64,000 nt of DNA, from the NCBI GenBank assembly GCA_963558565.1, contig CAUWGX010000006.1, positions 62,001 to 126,000 on the forward strand. The letters run 5' to 3'. The position numbers and the translations under genes are program-made. The notes beneath the pieces were generated by a model, which worked only from the letters and a program-made list of their open reading frames with translations, did not search any database and was not told the DNA's origin. The stretch is from Atopostipes sp963558565. GTDB lineage: Bacteria > Bacillota > Bacilli > Lactobacillales > Carnobacteriaceae_A. Positions 43,534 to 52,381 of this stretch are shown piece after piece. Every line of letters starts with the position of its first letter. Position 1 is the stretch's first letter.

Positions 43534-44006
43534 GTATCTAAAATTCCTTGAAGCACTCCGTTAACAAATTTGCTAGCTTTATCATTATTAAAGGATTTTG
43601 TTATTTCGATTGCTTCATTCATAACGATACTTGGATTAATTTCTTCATGAAAATACAATTCATAAGTCGCTATTCTCAAGATCAATAAATTGACTAAATC
43701 AAGCCGCTGTATCGACCAATCTTTTAAACGTTCCTCAATTTGTTCATCAATATACTTCCGATGTTCCGAAACACCGCTCACTAAATCTCGTAAATAATCT
43801 AAAGCATCTGTCGCTATTTGTTCCGTTATATTTTCTCCTGGAAGGATCTCTTTTAAAGCCTCTAGATTTTCAACTTCTTCGTTATCTTCAAGAGAATACT
43901 GTATTGCATGAGTAATTGCTTCTTCATGGGATAATCTAGGATTTTGAGTTAATTGAAACAATGCTTGAAAAGCTTTAATACGAATTGTACGTCTAACTGT
44001 CATCAC
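43521..44006 (-). CDS. nusB: Transcription antitermination factor NusB
   Basis: A 161-residue all-helical RNA-binding protein with RIKAFQALFQL near the start and the C-terminal NEAIEITKSFNNDKASKFVNGVLQGI. With NusE (S10) it binds boxA RNA and supports rRNA antitermination. Starts at GTG (44006), overlapping the asp23 stop by four bases, with AGGAG ten bases upstream; the following ATG is an alternative. Confidence 0.95.
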   Translation of the reverse strand: MMTVRRTIRIKAFQALFQLTQNPRLSHEEAITHAIQYSLEDNEEVENLEALKEILPGENITEQIATDALDYLRDLVSGVSEHRKYIDEQIEERLKDWSIQRLDLVNLLILRIATYELYFHEEINPSIVMNEAIEITKSFNNDKASKFVNGVLQGILDTKEA

Positions 44007-44419
44007 TTATTTACTTCTCCTAAATCTAAATCGCTAGCGGTTAAGACATCAATTTCAGTTGATTGCTCTGGAACAATCCCAACTATATGAACATTCACTT
44101 CGTCCAATTCAACGTCTGTCATATAGTAAACTTGGTCTTTTACATTTTCTTGGATTTCCTTCGCAACTTTCGGAACGTTGACGCCGTAGTTGAAATAGCA
44201 GTAGACATCTACAAGCGTTCCATACTCATTGGTGTTTAAAGAAACGCCTTTTGAATGTTCGTTACGGCCAAACATCGTGCGGATGTCACTCGATAAATTG
44301 GCGCGCATTCCATAAACACCATCGACTTCTAGCGAAGCGATGCCTATAATAACTTCTAATACTTCAGCTGAAACTTTAATTTCTCCCAGCGGATTATTTT
44401 TGTTTGAAGTTTCAATCAT
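44003..44419 (-). CDS. Asp23/Gls24 family envelope stress protein (YqhY-like)
   Basis: A 138-residue protein with the alkaline-shock family core: IKVSAEVLEVIIGIASLEVDGVYGMR, VDVYCYFNYGVNVPKVAKEIQENV and VELDEVNVHIVGIV. YqhY is the core-genome member next to accBC and nusB; it affects acetyl-CoA carboxylase activity in Bacillus. Here acc genes are not adjacent. GGAGG precedes the ATG. Operon efp - asp23 - nusB. Confidence 0.92.
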   Translation of the reverse strand: MIETSNKNNPLGEIKVSAEVLEVIIGIASLEVDGVYGMRANLSSDIRTMFGRNEHSKGVSLNTNEYGTLVDVYCYFNYGVNVPKVAKEIQENVKDQVYYMTDVELDEVNVHIVGIVPEQSTEIDVLTASDLDLGEVNK

Positions 44420-44443
44420 ATTTTTTCCTCCTTCAATTACTCA

Positions 44444-45001
44444 CTATACACGTGAACTGTATGAACCATCTTCTGTGTTCACTTCTAGAACATCGCCCAC
44501 ATTAATAAATAAGGGTACGGTAATAACTGCGCCTGATTCTAGTGTTGCTGGTTTAGAACCACCACTCTGCGTATCTCCACGAATACCTGGATCTGTTTTG
44601 ACTACTTCTAAATTCACTTTAGCTGGTAATTGAACACCAATTACTTCACCTTCATAAAGCATAATATCTGCTTCCATACCATCTTTTAAGAATTTAAGTT
44701 CATCTTCAATTTGAGCTGTTGGAATGCCAATTTGCTCATAAGTTTCAATATCCATAAAGACATGTAAACCATCATTTTCATACAGATATTGCATTGTATT
44801 TGTATCGATATGTGCGGGCTCTATTTTTTCTCCTGCACGGAAAGTAATTTCTTGATTTGCACCGGTTCTTAAATTTTTCAATTTTGTACGGACAAATGCT
44901 TGACCTTTTCCAGGTTTTACGTGTTGAAATTCTAAAACGCGCCAAATATTGTCATTATAAACAATGGTTTGGCCTCTTTTTAATTCATTAGATGAAATCA
45001 T
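44444..45001 (-). CDS. efp: Elongation factor P
   Basis: A 185-residue protein with three beta-barrel domains. HVKPGKGQAF carries Lys32, the position modified in EF-P proteins (5-aminopentanol in Bacillus). The C-terminal signature TVPLFINVGDVLEVNTEDGSYSSR is present. It relieves ribosome stalling at polyproline. It starts the efp-asp23-nusB run and lies downstream of an M24 peptidase gene, as in many Firmicutes. Confidence 0.98.
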   Translation of the reverse strand: MISSNELKRGQTIVYNDNIWRVLEFQHVKPGKGQAFVRTKLKNLRTGANQEITFRAGEKIEPAHIDTNTMQYLYENDGLHVFMDIETYEQIGIPTAQIEDELKFLKDGMEADIMLYEGEVIGVQLPAKVNLEVVKTDPGIRGDTQSGGSKPATLESGAVITVPLFINVGDVLEVNTEDGSYSSRV

Positions 45002-45095
45002 ATGATCACCTTTCGTCGACTTTTTTTATTCATTTTTTATTTTACCATGAATGTATCTTTTTTTCTAAATCCCTTAACGATAATCTGCTATTCTA

Positions 45096-46157
45096 TTACA
45101 AAATTGTTAATTCTTTTGATGTACTCATTAAGTTGACATTGCCATCTTCTTTAATAACTAAATCATCTTCAATTCTTACGCCACCTAAACCAGGAATATA
45201 GATCCCAGGTTCATTTGTAATGACATTGTTCTCTACTAATTTATTTTCATTTCGATAACTAATGGCCGGTCCTTCGTGAACTTCTAAGCCTAAACCATGT
45301 CCTGTTGTGTGGCCAAAAGCTTCGCCATATCCGTGTTCTGAAATATAGTCACGAGCAACAGCATCTAACTCTGCGCCAGTCATTCCTGCTTTAGCGGCAG
45401 CTGTTACTTTAAGATTCGCTTCTTTCACAATTTCATAAATCTCTTTTAATTCTTCGCCCGGATCACCAACCGCGAAAGTACGTGTCATATCTGAAGCGTA
45501 ACCTTCGTAATAACAACCAAAGTCGATGGTAACCATGTCTCCTTCTTCAATGACTTTTTCACTGGCGACTCCATGAGGCATCGCTGAACGCACCCCACTT
45601 GCGACAATCGTATCGAAAGAGACACCCGTTGCGCCATGTTTTCGCATATAAAAATCTAACTCATTGGCTACTTCAATCTCGGTCATTCCCGGTTTAATAA
45701 AGCCAAGAATATAGTCATAGGCTTTCTCAGCAATCTCTACAGCTTTTTGAATAATTTCAATTTCAGCTTCAGATTTCACTTCTCGAAGTTTTTCAACTAG
45801 ACCAGAGATCGCTTTTAATTCACTTGGGAATATTTTTTCAATTTTCTTATATGTAGCGAATGTAATATTTTCTTCTTCAAAGCCGATCGTATTTATTTGA
45901 TCTTTTTCGATAATTTTAGCGACTTCTTCGTAAATAGGCCCCTCATTTTTTACGATTTCAAAGCCTTCTGCTTGTTCTGCTGCTTGCTCCGTATAGCGAA
46001 AATCAGTCACAAAGTAAGCCTTCTCTTTTGTGATGACTGCTAGACCTGTTGTTCCTGTAAAGTTCGCTAAGTATCGTACATTATACATATTAGTGACCAG
46101 TAATGCATCGATTTTATAATCATTTAACTTTTTTTGTACATTTTTTACTCGTTTCAT
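45096..46157 (-). CDS. M24 family Xaa-Pro peptidase (PepP/YqhT-like)
   Basis: A 353-residue enzyme: N-terminal creatinase-like domain (about 1-125), then the pita-bread fold with metal ligands in TIDFGCYYEGYASDMTRT (two Asp), GHTTGHGLGLEVHEGP (His), NEPGIYIPG (Glu) and GVRIEDD (Glu). It removes N-terminal residues before proline in the cytoplasm. Position beside efp matches B. subtilis yqhT. A second M24 enzyme, PepQ, lies at 61.6 kb. AAAGGTG site before the ATG. Confidence 0.92.
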   Translation of the reverse strand: MKRVKNVQKKLNDYKIDALLVTNMYNVRYLANFTGTTGLAVITKEKAYFVTDFRYTEQAAEQAEGFEIVKNEGPIYEEVAKIIEKDQINTIGFEEENITFATYKKIEKIFPSELKAISGLVEKLREVKSEAEIEIIQKAVEIAEKAYDYILGFIKPGMTEIEVANELDFYMRKHGATGVSFDTIVASGVRSAMPHGVASEKVIEEGDMVTIDFGCYYEGYASDMTRTFAVGDPGEELKEIYEIVKEANLKVTAAAKAGMTGAELDAVARDYISEHGYGEAFGHTTGHGLGLEVHEGPAISYRNENKLVENNVITNEPGIYIPGLGGVRIEDDLVIKEDGNVNLMSTSKELTIL

Positions 46158-46279
46158 GAATGTTCACCTTTCTTTGTCAGATCTTTCAGACAATCTATAA
46201 GCCGTCCTCTATTATAGCAAACTATCCGCTATAAATATAGGCTAGCAAAAATTAAAGTTGTCAGAAACAAAAAGATCAT

Positions 46280-47074
46280 TTATTCCCCTTCAATCGCATC
46301 CAATGCAGAAATCACCGCATGTCGAAAGTTATTTTTCTCTAGAGCTGTCACGCCTTTAATCGTAGTCCCCCCTGGAGAAGTGACCTTGTCTTTCATAACC
46401 CCTGGATGTTCTTTTGTTTTTAGTTGCAACTTCCCAGTCCCTACAAGCACTTGACTCGCAAATTGATAAGCTTCTTCCCTTGTTAAACCATATTTTACAG
46501 CGCCATCCGCTAGTGCTTCTATAAATACACTTGCAAAAGCCGGTCCACAACCAGCAATAGCTCCAGCCACACCTAATTGTTCTGTAGCTACCGTCTGTAC
46601 AAGACCTAATTTTTCAAATAATGTCGTAACAAGTGTGAACTGTTTCGTTGATAAAGAATGTTTATCTTCCATAATAATAATTCCTTCTCCAATCGAAACA
46701 GGCGTATTTGGTAAGATACTTAGATGAGCAGTGCCCTCTAGTAAAATTTCTTCAAACATTGCAAAAGTATAGTTTACAGCGACAGAGACCACTATTTTAT
46801 TTTTTAATTTTTCTTTTATAGGTTCTATCACGGCTGCTATCTGATGAGGCTTTACAGCTAAAATGATTATATCTACTTGCTCAATGAGTGCTTCCACGTT
46901 TTCACAAGGATGAATACTTAGCTGCTCACAGTTATTCTTCAATTTTTCAAAATTACGAGCACTTGCATAAATATGATTAGGATTCAATTCCCCTGTTTTC
47001 ACCCAACCTGCCGCCATTGCTTGCGCCATATTTCCATAACCGATAAATCCAATTTTAGTATTCTCTAGTTCCAA
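46280..47074 (-). CDS. proC: Pyrroline-5-carboxylate reductase
   Basis: A 264-residue enzyme for the last step of proline synthesis. The Rossmann loop GFIGYGNMAQAMAAG and the C-terminal signature (GVAGAIAGCGPAFASVFIEALADGAVKYGL, then the KDKVTSPGGTTIKGVTALE block) are clear. Starts at TTG with a weak GAGGGA site. It follows the comG operon terminator on the same strand and stands alone. The related ComER protein of Bacillus is less similar in its C-terminal motif, so ProC is preferred. Confidence 0.93.
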   Translation of the reverse strand: MELENTKIGFIGYGNMAQAMAAGWVKTGELNPNHIYASARNFEKLKNNCEQLSIHPCENVEALIEQVDIIILAVKPHQIAAVIEPIKEKLKNKIVVSVAVNYTFAMFEEILLEGTAHLSILPNTPVSIGEGIIIMEDKHSLSTKQFTLVTTLFEKLGLVQTVATEQLGVAGAIAGCGPAFASVFIEALADGAVKYGLTREEAYQFASQVLVGTGKLQLKTKEHPGVMKDKVTSPGGTTIKGVTALEKNNFRHAVISALDAIEGE

Positions 47075-47129
47075 TATTGTTCCCTCACTTCTGTTCTCTT
47101 TTTTCTATTATACAGGAAGTCAGAACAAA

Positions 47130-47166
47130 TAATAAAAAAGACCGTCCATTTTTTGAACGATCTTTT
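47130..47166 (-). terminator. Terminator of the comG operon
   Basis: AAAAGACCGT and ACGATCTTTT (47136-47145, 47157-47166) form a 10-bp stem with one G-U pair in the RNA, followed by a T-run on the minus strand; it overlaps the region just after the comGG stop. Confidence 0.8.
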
Positions 47167-47170
47167 CGTC

Positions 47171-47758
47171 TTACTGATGCAGTATGGGCATTTCTTTTGT
47201 TTCATTTTTATGGTCCTGTTCACTTTCCCCTTCTGATTCTCTCATTCTTTCTTCCACTTCTCCTTTACTTGGTGTTTGTTTTTCATCTACTTGTTTTTCA
47301 TCTACTTGTTTTTCATCTACTTGTTTTTCATCTACTTGTTTTTCTATTTCCTCTTTTTCATCTGTTTCTTCATCCTTCGCTTTCGTGTCTTTTTCCTCCT
47401 GGGGTAACTCTAGTACGAATTCGTCGGAATACTGTGTTTTCGTATTTGTAGTTAGGGTTAAAGTAAAGATATATTCTGCAGGAGCTTCCTGTCGTTCAAC
47501 CAAAACAGTTCCCGCAGAAGTAAGGATTGAGCCCTTTTCAGGGATTTCTTCTGTGTCGGCTTTCTGCCTTAATAATTCCTTACTCATATTAAGGGTTGTT
47601 TTAGCCTCATAAGCGGAAGATATTTGTTGTAGTTGTAAGATATGGTTTCCTGAAATTTTAATCAGAGATTGGGAAAAAAGACCACTAAATATTAAAAAGA
47701 AGAGCGTTGAAATGAGCAAATACCCTTGTTCGGATTTTAATGATTTTCTTCTGTCCAA
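47171..47758 (-). CDS. comGG: Competence pseudopilin ComGG with repetitive C-terminus
   Basis: A 195-residue minor pseudopilin. The N-terminus SEQGYLLISTLFFLIFSGLFSQSL is a prepilin-like helix. The first 130 residues match the expected size; beyond this is an extra Glu/Lys-rich tail with VDEKQ repeated four times, coded by 15-bp units at about 47281-47345. ComGG caps the tip of the transformation pilus with ComGE and ComGF. Starts at TTG within the end of comGF. Length is well above the usual 110-140 residues because of the tail. Confidence 0.85.
   Translation of the reverse strand: MDRRKSLKSEQGYLLISTLFFLIFSGLFSQSLIKISGNHILQLQQISSAYEAKTTLNMSKELLRQKADTEEIPEKGSILTSAGTVLVERQEAPAEYIFTLTLTTNTKTQYSDEFVLELPQEEKDTKAKDEETDEKEEIEKQVDEKQVDEKQVDEKQVDEKQTPSKGEVEERMRESEGESEQDHKNETKEMPILHQ
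47281..47345 (-). repeat. 15-bp tandem repeat in comGG
   Basis: Four consecutive copies of a 15-bp unit coding for VDEKQ. Any gain or loss of units stays in frame. Confidence 0.9.
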
Positions 47759-48246
47759 CTATTCACCCAGACCTTCCCTTGATAATTTTCTCCATTTTTA
47801 AATGTAAAATCTAATAATAACCAGCCTTCTTCTTGTTTTAAATGAATATTTTGAATACCTGTTAACATTCTATTGTAGCCATTACTTTTACTTCGAACAA
47901 AATTATTTCTCGAGCCTCTTTGGTCATAACGAGTAACGACATACCTGTTCGTTTCTTCCTCCCACTCGTCGAGCAAGATCTGTTCTTTAAACACTTGAGG
48001 ATTTTTGGTATCTTCTAAATAGGTTTCCAACTGATTTAAAAAAAGATGCCACTCTAATTGACGATCTCCACTCACTGAGTGGGAATGAGTAGCCTCTGCT
48101 TGCGAGTCATTCACAAGGACTTCTTTTATTTTACCGGCTTCTATAATACCTGAAGCTAGTAAAAGCAACACTAGAGAAGATAGTAATAAAGCGATTAGAG
48201 CTTCCAGAAGTGTAAAACCTGCTTGTCTAGTCCCATTCAACTTCAT
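47737..48246 (-). CDS. comGF: Competence pseudopilin ComGF
   Basis: A 169-residue minor pseudopilin with N-terminal prepilin motif QAGFTLLEALIALLLSSLVLLLL (Gly-Phe cleavage site, Glu5). Central part of the comG operon; overlaps comGE by 20 bases and comGG by 22. Role in pilus assembly for DNA uptake is from family knowledge. Confidence 0.9.
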   Translation of the reverse strand: MKLNGTRQAGFTLLEALIALLLSSLVLLLLASGIIEAGKIKEVLVNDSQAEATHSHSVSGDRQLEWHLFLNQLETYLEDTKNPQVFKEQILLDEWEEETNRYVVTRYDQRGSRNNFVRSKSNGYNRMLTGIQNIHLKQEEGWLLLDFTFKNGENYQGKVWVNSWTEENH

Positions 48247-48541
48247 ATATTTCCACGCCCATCGCTTGTTTATTTTTAAAAATCGTTAAAGAGGTGTCCG
48301 TGGTTTCAACCAAATAAGGAGCTTCTGTATCTTTAAATTGTGGCCACTGCATCGAATGTTCATATAACCCTCTCATATCTTCAACGTGTTCTTTTTCGTG
48401 TTCACGTAGTACAAGCCAATCCACAATTAACGGATATAGAAGAAGTAAAATAGATGCAATCATTGCTAAAGTGACTAAACTTTCTAAAAGTAAATAGCCT
48501 CTTTCATTTATTCGCAGTTTTTGTAATTTCAAAACGACCAC
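48227..48541 (-). CDS. comGE: Competence pseudopilin ComGE
   Basis: A 104-residue minor pseudopilin. ERGYLLLESLVTLAMIASILLLLYPLI is a prepilin-type helix with a Gly-Tyr cleavage site. Starts at GTG (48541), or possibly at the TTG three codons on. Overlaps comGD (38 bases) and comGF, typical of this tightly packed operon. Confidence 0.88.
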   Translation of the reverse strand: MVVLKLQKLRINERGYLLLESLVTLAMIASILLLLYPLIVDWLVLREHEKEHVEDMRGLYEHSMQWPQFKDTEAPYLVETTDTSLTIFKNKQAMGVEIYEVEWD

Positions 48542-48971
48542 TTCCTAGCCAATAAGTTAACTCATAATCCCCTTGCACAGTCCGAAAAGCACGTGTATTA
48601 GCTTGTGAGATATTTCCTGTATCTCGTGCAAAAGAAAAAGTACTATATTTTCGACCTCTTAATTCATATAAACCATTTTCCAAGTTTAACTCTCGATTCA
48701 AAGGATGAGTCGCCTGGTTATTCACCCGAAAACGAACTTGATCAACAGTCCCAGGTACAAATTGGACACTTGTTGTTTCACCATTCAAAATCGCGTGATT
48801 CTGCATCAAAGTAATATTGGAAGTAAGTTCACGAAAAAATAAATCGGTTTGGATGCTTTCAATCATTTTATTAACGGAGAGCATCGGAACGAGGATTAAA
48901 GAGGCCGTGATCATTAAAAGGAGGATGGATTCAATTAAAGTAAAACCTGCTTCTCTTGTTTTCATATCCAT
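48504..48971 (-). CDS. comGD: Competence pseudopilin ComGD
   Basis: A 155-residue minor pseudopilin with motif REAGFTLIESILLLMITASLILVPML. The ATG at 48971 has AAGGA five bases upstream; a TTG one codon earlier is too close to the site. The rest is a small beta-rich domain of the GspH type. It lies seven bases after comGC. Confidence 0.92.
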   Translation of the reverse strand: MDMKTREAGFTLIESILLLMITASLILVPMLSVNKMIESIQTDLFFRELTSNITLMQNHAILNGETTSVQFVPGTVDQVRFRVNNQATHPLNRELNLENGLYELRGRKYSTFSFARDTGNISQANTRAFRTVQGDYELTYWLGSGRFEITKTANK

Positions 48972-48978
48972 CAAATCC

Positions 48979-49266
48979 TTATCTTGCAGCGTTATAAGCT
49001 GATAACTGCTCAGGTGTAATATAGCCTGCTGCTTCTAACTCTTCAGCTGAAGCATTTTCTACATTCTCTTCTAATTCATAAATAATTCTTTGTGTTTCGA
49101 CAGTTTGGACAATCGCATCATTCGTCGTATCGTTCGCGGTTTCCGTAACACCACCTATATTTGGAATAATAATCAGTAATAAAGCCGCGATAATTAGGAT
49201 AACAAGTGCCATTTCTATTAACGTAAAAGCATCTTCTTCTTTCATCTTTTGTATTATTTTTCTCAT
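48979..49266 (-). CDS. comGC: Major competence pseudopilin ComGC
   Basis: A 95-residue major pilin subunit. EEDAFTLIEMALVILIIAALLLIIIPN is the prepilin-peptidase motif, with Ala before the Phe as in other ComGC. The remaining 55 residues are a short helical head. It polymerises into the transformation pilus that pulls DNA to the cell surface. Starts directly after comGB. Confidence 0.95.
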   Translation of the reverse strand: MRKIIQKMKEEDAFTLIEMALVILIIAALLLIIIPNIGGVTETANDTTNDAIVQTVETQRIIYELEENVENASAEELEAAGYITPEQLSAYNAAR

Positions 49267-50328
49267 TTAAAAACCCTCCATTAAAGAAAATATTGGTAAC
49301 ATCAATGCGCTATAAATTGCAATAATCATTAAAGCTACAAAACAAAATATTATCGGTTGAATTTTACTCATTAGTTTTTCTACTCGTTCATTTAGCCGAC
49401 TTTCACAGTAAGAGGCATAAACCAACATTTCGGTACTTAATTTCCCTAGATTTTCTCCATGTGTAATGACTTGTAACCCCTCTTTATGGAAAAACGGTAA
49501 GACATTGATGGCTTCATGGATCGCTTTGCCTAATTTCATTTCGGAGGCTAAAACTTGCCCCGTTTCTTGCAATAATTTTGATGCCTCACTGTTTTGCATC
49601 ATGAAAAGAATTTCTTGAAAACTATTGCCGCCCTTAAATAAATTCCCCCATTCGAAAAAGAAAAATTGTGTATAATAATCTTTTAAATACTTTTTCACGA
49701 AAGGAACAGTCATAAAAAAATTGATTTTTTCAAGCATACTTTTTTCTTCGAGATACTTTTTAATCATAAACCCGCCAATAGCAAACAAAACCAACAAGCC
49801 CAGCAAAATCTGTGGCGAGTAATACACAATCCAGACTAAATGATTTGAATAGAGGCTCTGTTCAGATCCCGTTTCAATAAACAAAGACTCCATATGCGGT
49901 AAAATCAAAAAACGCATGAACAACAACATACTCAGAAGAAACACCACTAAGAGCAAAGGATAAGTTGCAAGCGAACGCAATTTCTTTTGTTTTTCTAAAT
50001 TCTCCAAAAGTTGTTCACCGCACTGTGTAATGGTTTGACTATAATTTCCTATTTGAGAAGCCAAATAGATCTGAGCACATGTTTTATTTGAAAAAACAAG
50101 CTTCTCTAATTCTTCATGGAACGCATGACCTAAAACCATGCCTTCTTGGATCGATTGAATCCAACCTTTAGTCACCCCTTTTTCTATTTTTGATAAAAAT
50201 TCAAGTGTGTCTTTCATCGAATAACCTTCTTCCAATAACATCCCCACTCGCTTTAAAAAGATACCTTTTTCACCTGGTTTTTCACGGGATAAAATACTGG
50301 TTGTAAGTTTCTGCTGAAACGAAACCAT
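49267..50328 (-). CDS. comGB: Competence pilus assembly membrane protein ComGB
   Basis: A 353-residue T2SS F-type (PilC/GspF) membrane protein with two homologous cytoplasmic helical domains and three membrane helices (about 122-145, 175-195, 325-348). It anchors the ATPase and the growing pilus. The ATG overlaps the end of comGA by 47 bases. Confidence 0.93.
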   Translation of the reverse strand: MVSFQQKLTTSILSREKPGEKGIFLKRVGMLLEEGYSMKDTLEFLSKIEKGVTKGWIQSIQEGMVLGHAFHEELEKLVFSNKTCAQIYLASQIGNYSQTITQCGEQLLENLEKQKKLRSLATYPLLLVVFLLSMLLFMRFLILPHMESLFIETGSEQSLYSNHLVWIVYYSPQILLGLLVLFAIGGFMIKKYLEEKSMLEKINFFMTVPFVKKYLKDYYTQFFFFEWGNLFKGGNSFQEILFMMQNSEASKLLQETGQVLASEMKLGKAIHEAINVLPFFHKEGLQVITHGENLGKLSTEMLVYASYCESRLNERVEKLMSKIQPIIFCFVALMIIAIYSALMLPIFSLMEGF

Positions 50329-51346
50329 ATAGATGCACCTTCTTTAACAAATGATTAAAATTTCGTTTGCGCTTACCGATCGTCGTTTTTGTTTCAGCAA
50401 CAGTTATTCTTTGAATGTCTTTGCTGGTCAGGACGTCATAAAGAGCCGCTCGTTTTTGATTGACTGGATAATGTGAACAATGTAAGTGGCAGTAGCCCTC
50501 ACATAATCCACAATGAAGAGGTAAAAGTTTTTGAAAGACAATCGCAATTGTTGTTTGGCGTAACATTTCCAAAGAAATGCCTAACTCATTCATCCGCGCG
50601 AGCACACCTTCTGCGTTTTTGGCATGCACACTCGCAATAATCAAGTGTCCGGTTAAAGCCCCACGAACGGCCATCTGCGCGGTTTCTTCATCTCTAATTT
50701 CTCCAACGATAATAATATCGGGATGATGACGTAAACTCGCTTTTAAAGATTCTTCATAAGTATTTCCCGCTCGTTCATTGACCTGAATTTGTAAAAACTG
50801 TTCTTCTTCTATTTCGACAGGATCTTCGATGCTAATTACTTGCATAGTTGACTGCTGCATCCGCTGGCGTACTAATTGATACATTGTCGTGGTCTTCCCT
50901 GAATTAACCGGTCCTGAAAAAAGTATAAGACCGCTTTTGTAGGCAATGAGTTGTTTCATAAAACGTAATTCATGTGTTAAAAAAGTACTGTTTTCAAGAG
51001 ATATTTCTTCTTGTAATTCCAATAAACGAATAACAAGTGATTCCTGTCCCTTATAGTCCGCAATGGTTGATAATCGTAAATCTTGTTGGCTGTTTTCTGC
51101 TATCTCATAAACTAAAGAGCCTGTTTGCGGCCGACGACGTTCGCCAACATCCATACTTGCTAAATATTTAAAGTAGGAAATTAAACGTACCCCCTCCTCG
51201 ATTTCAATTGTATATTGTTTTTCCATTCGTCCATTTAAACGAAAATATAGATGATAGTTTTCCTTTTCAGGTAAAACATGAATATCACTTGTTCCATATT
51301 CTTTTGCATTTTGAATTAAGTATTTGGCAAAAGATTCAATAACCAT
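50282..51346 (-). CDS. comGA: Competence pilus ATPase ComGA
   Basis: A 354-residue secretion ATPase. Walker A is GPVNSGKTTT (about 145), the Asp box ISIEDPVEI, and Walker B IIVGEIRDEETAQMA with a following His box. A Cys/His cluster (CGLCEGYCHLHC, about 282) is the zinc-binding motif of PilB-like ATPases. It drives pilus polymerisation and is the first gene of a seven-gene operon. Upstream I see a TATTATATATA stretch as a possible -10 but no clear competence box by eye. Confidence 0.95.
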   Translation of the reverse strand: MVIESFAKYLIQNAKEYGTSDIHVLPEKENYHLYFRLNGRMEKQYTIEIEEGVRLISYFKYLASMDVGERRRPQTGSLVYEIAENSQQDLRLSTIADYKGQESLVIRLLELQEEISLENSTFLTHELRFMKQLIAYKSGLILFSGPVNSGKTTTMYQLVRQRMQQSTMQVISIEDPVEIEEEQFLQIQVNERAGNTYEESLKASLRHHPDIIIVGEIRDEETAQMAVRGALTGHLIIASVHAKNAEGVLARMNELGISLEMLRQTTIAIVFQKLLPLHCGLCEGYCHLHCSHYPVNQKRAALYDVLTSKDIQRITVAETKTTIGKRKRNFNHLLKKVHLYGFVSAETYNQYFIP

Positions 51347-51441
51347 AAATTCACCCTTTCTTATTTTTGTTCACTCAATTTCTTTCCCTATATATAATAT
51401 TTGCATCTTTTCTCGTTTTTCACGAAATTCTTCAAAATAAA

Positions 51442-51486
51442 TAAAAAAAAATACTGAAATTCGTCAAAATAACGAATTTCAGTATT
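51442..51486 (-). terminator. Terminator after yebC
   Basis: Perfect 15-bp arms (51450-51464, 51472-51486) followed on the minus strand by nine T. It isolates yebC from the comG operon. Confidence 0.94.
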
Positions 51487-51506
51487 TTAAATGAATGTAT
51501 TCTTTT

Positions 51507-52232
51507 TTAATCTAACTCTGCATTATGATAAACGTCATTGACATCGTCATCATCTTCAAGAGCTTCAATGAGATGCTCAAACGTTTCTTTATTTTCCTCA
51601 TCGATTGGAACAAACATACGAGGAACCATGGTTAAATCGGCTTGAGCAAGTGTGTATTCTTTTTCTAATTCATCTCGGACAGCTCCAAAGTCACTGCCTT
51701 CTGTATAAATTTCAAAGACTTCATCAGAAGTTTCTAGATTTTCTGCACCAGCTTCTAAAGCACTCATAAACATAGTATCTTCATCAATATCTAAACCTTC
51801 GCGCTCAATGACAATATAACCTTTTCGATCAAACATGTAGCTGACGGAACCTTTTTCCCCTAAATTTCCACCATTTCGGTCAAAGGCTACTCGAACTCCC
51901 GTACTGGTTCGGTTGGTATTGTCGGTTAGTGTTTCTACTAAAACAGCCACGCCATTAGGTCCATACCCTTCATAAACAATTTCTTCATAATTTGCGCTCT
52001 CATTCGGGTCAGTTGCTCGTTTGACCGCGCGTTCGACATTATCATTTGGCATATTATTTGATTTTGCTTTATCAATTGCGAGTCTTAAAGCTGGGTTAAT
52101 ATCCGGATCAGGACCACCATCTTTAGCTGCTTGGTAAATTTCTTTGACTAATTTCTGGAATAATTTACCTCGTTTTTTATCTTGAGCACCTTTACGTTCT
52201 TTAATGTTGTTCCATTTTGAATGTCCTGCCAT
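51507..52232 (-). CDS. YebC/PmpR family (TACO1-like) protein
   Basis: A 241-residue protein with the signature MAGHSKWNNIKERKGAQDKKRGKLFQKL, INPALRLAIDKAKSNNMPNDNVERAVKR and YEGYGPNGVAVLVE. Once named transcription regulators, YebC proteins are now linked to relief of ribosome stalling at proline-rich stretches, complementing EF-P. The ATG at 52232 is preceded by AAGGAAG. Monocistronic, with a strong terminator. Confidence 0.94.
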   Translation of the reverse strand: MAGHSKWNNIKERKGAQDKKRGKLFQKLVKEIYQAAKDGGPDPDINPALRLAIDKAKSNNMPNDNVERAVKRATDPNESANYEEIVYEGYGPNGVAVLVETLTDNTNRTSTGVRVAFDRNGGNLGEKGSVSYMFDRKGYIVIEREGLDIDEDTMFMSALEAGAENLETSDEVFEIYTEGSDFGAVRDELEKEYTLAQADLTMVPRMFVPIDEENKETFEHLIEALEDDDDVNDVYHNAELD

Positions 52233-52274
52233 ATTTTTCACTTCCTTAAGTTCTATTTCTTATCATACATCAGA

Positions 52275-52298
52275 CAAGAACTATTATAACACACTTTG
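52275..52298 (-). promoter_or_regulatory. Putative yebC promoter (-10)
   Basis: TATAAT on the minus strand, about 50 bases before the yebC start, with a weak TTCAAA -35 at 17 bases. Confidence 0.5.
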
Positions 52299-52381
52299 AC
52301 GCCTTTTTGAATATTCTAAAAAGTTATTTAAACAATGTTTTGTCAATCATGAAAGCTGTTCTTTTTATTTTTTATGTTTTC

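Noticed and set aside
47184..47612. 142-codon Ser/Phe-rich plus-strand frame opposite comGG
   Set aside because: Antisense shadow of the Glu/Lys repeats; comGG fits the operon and family.
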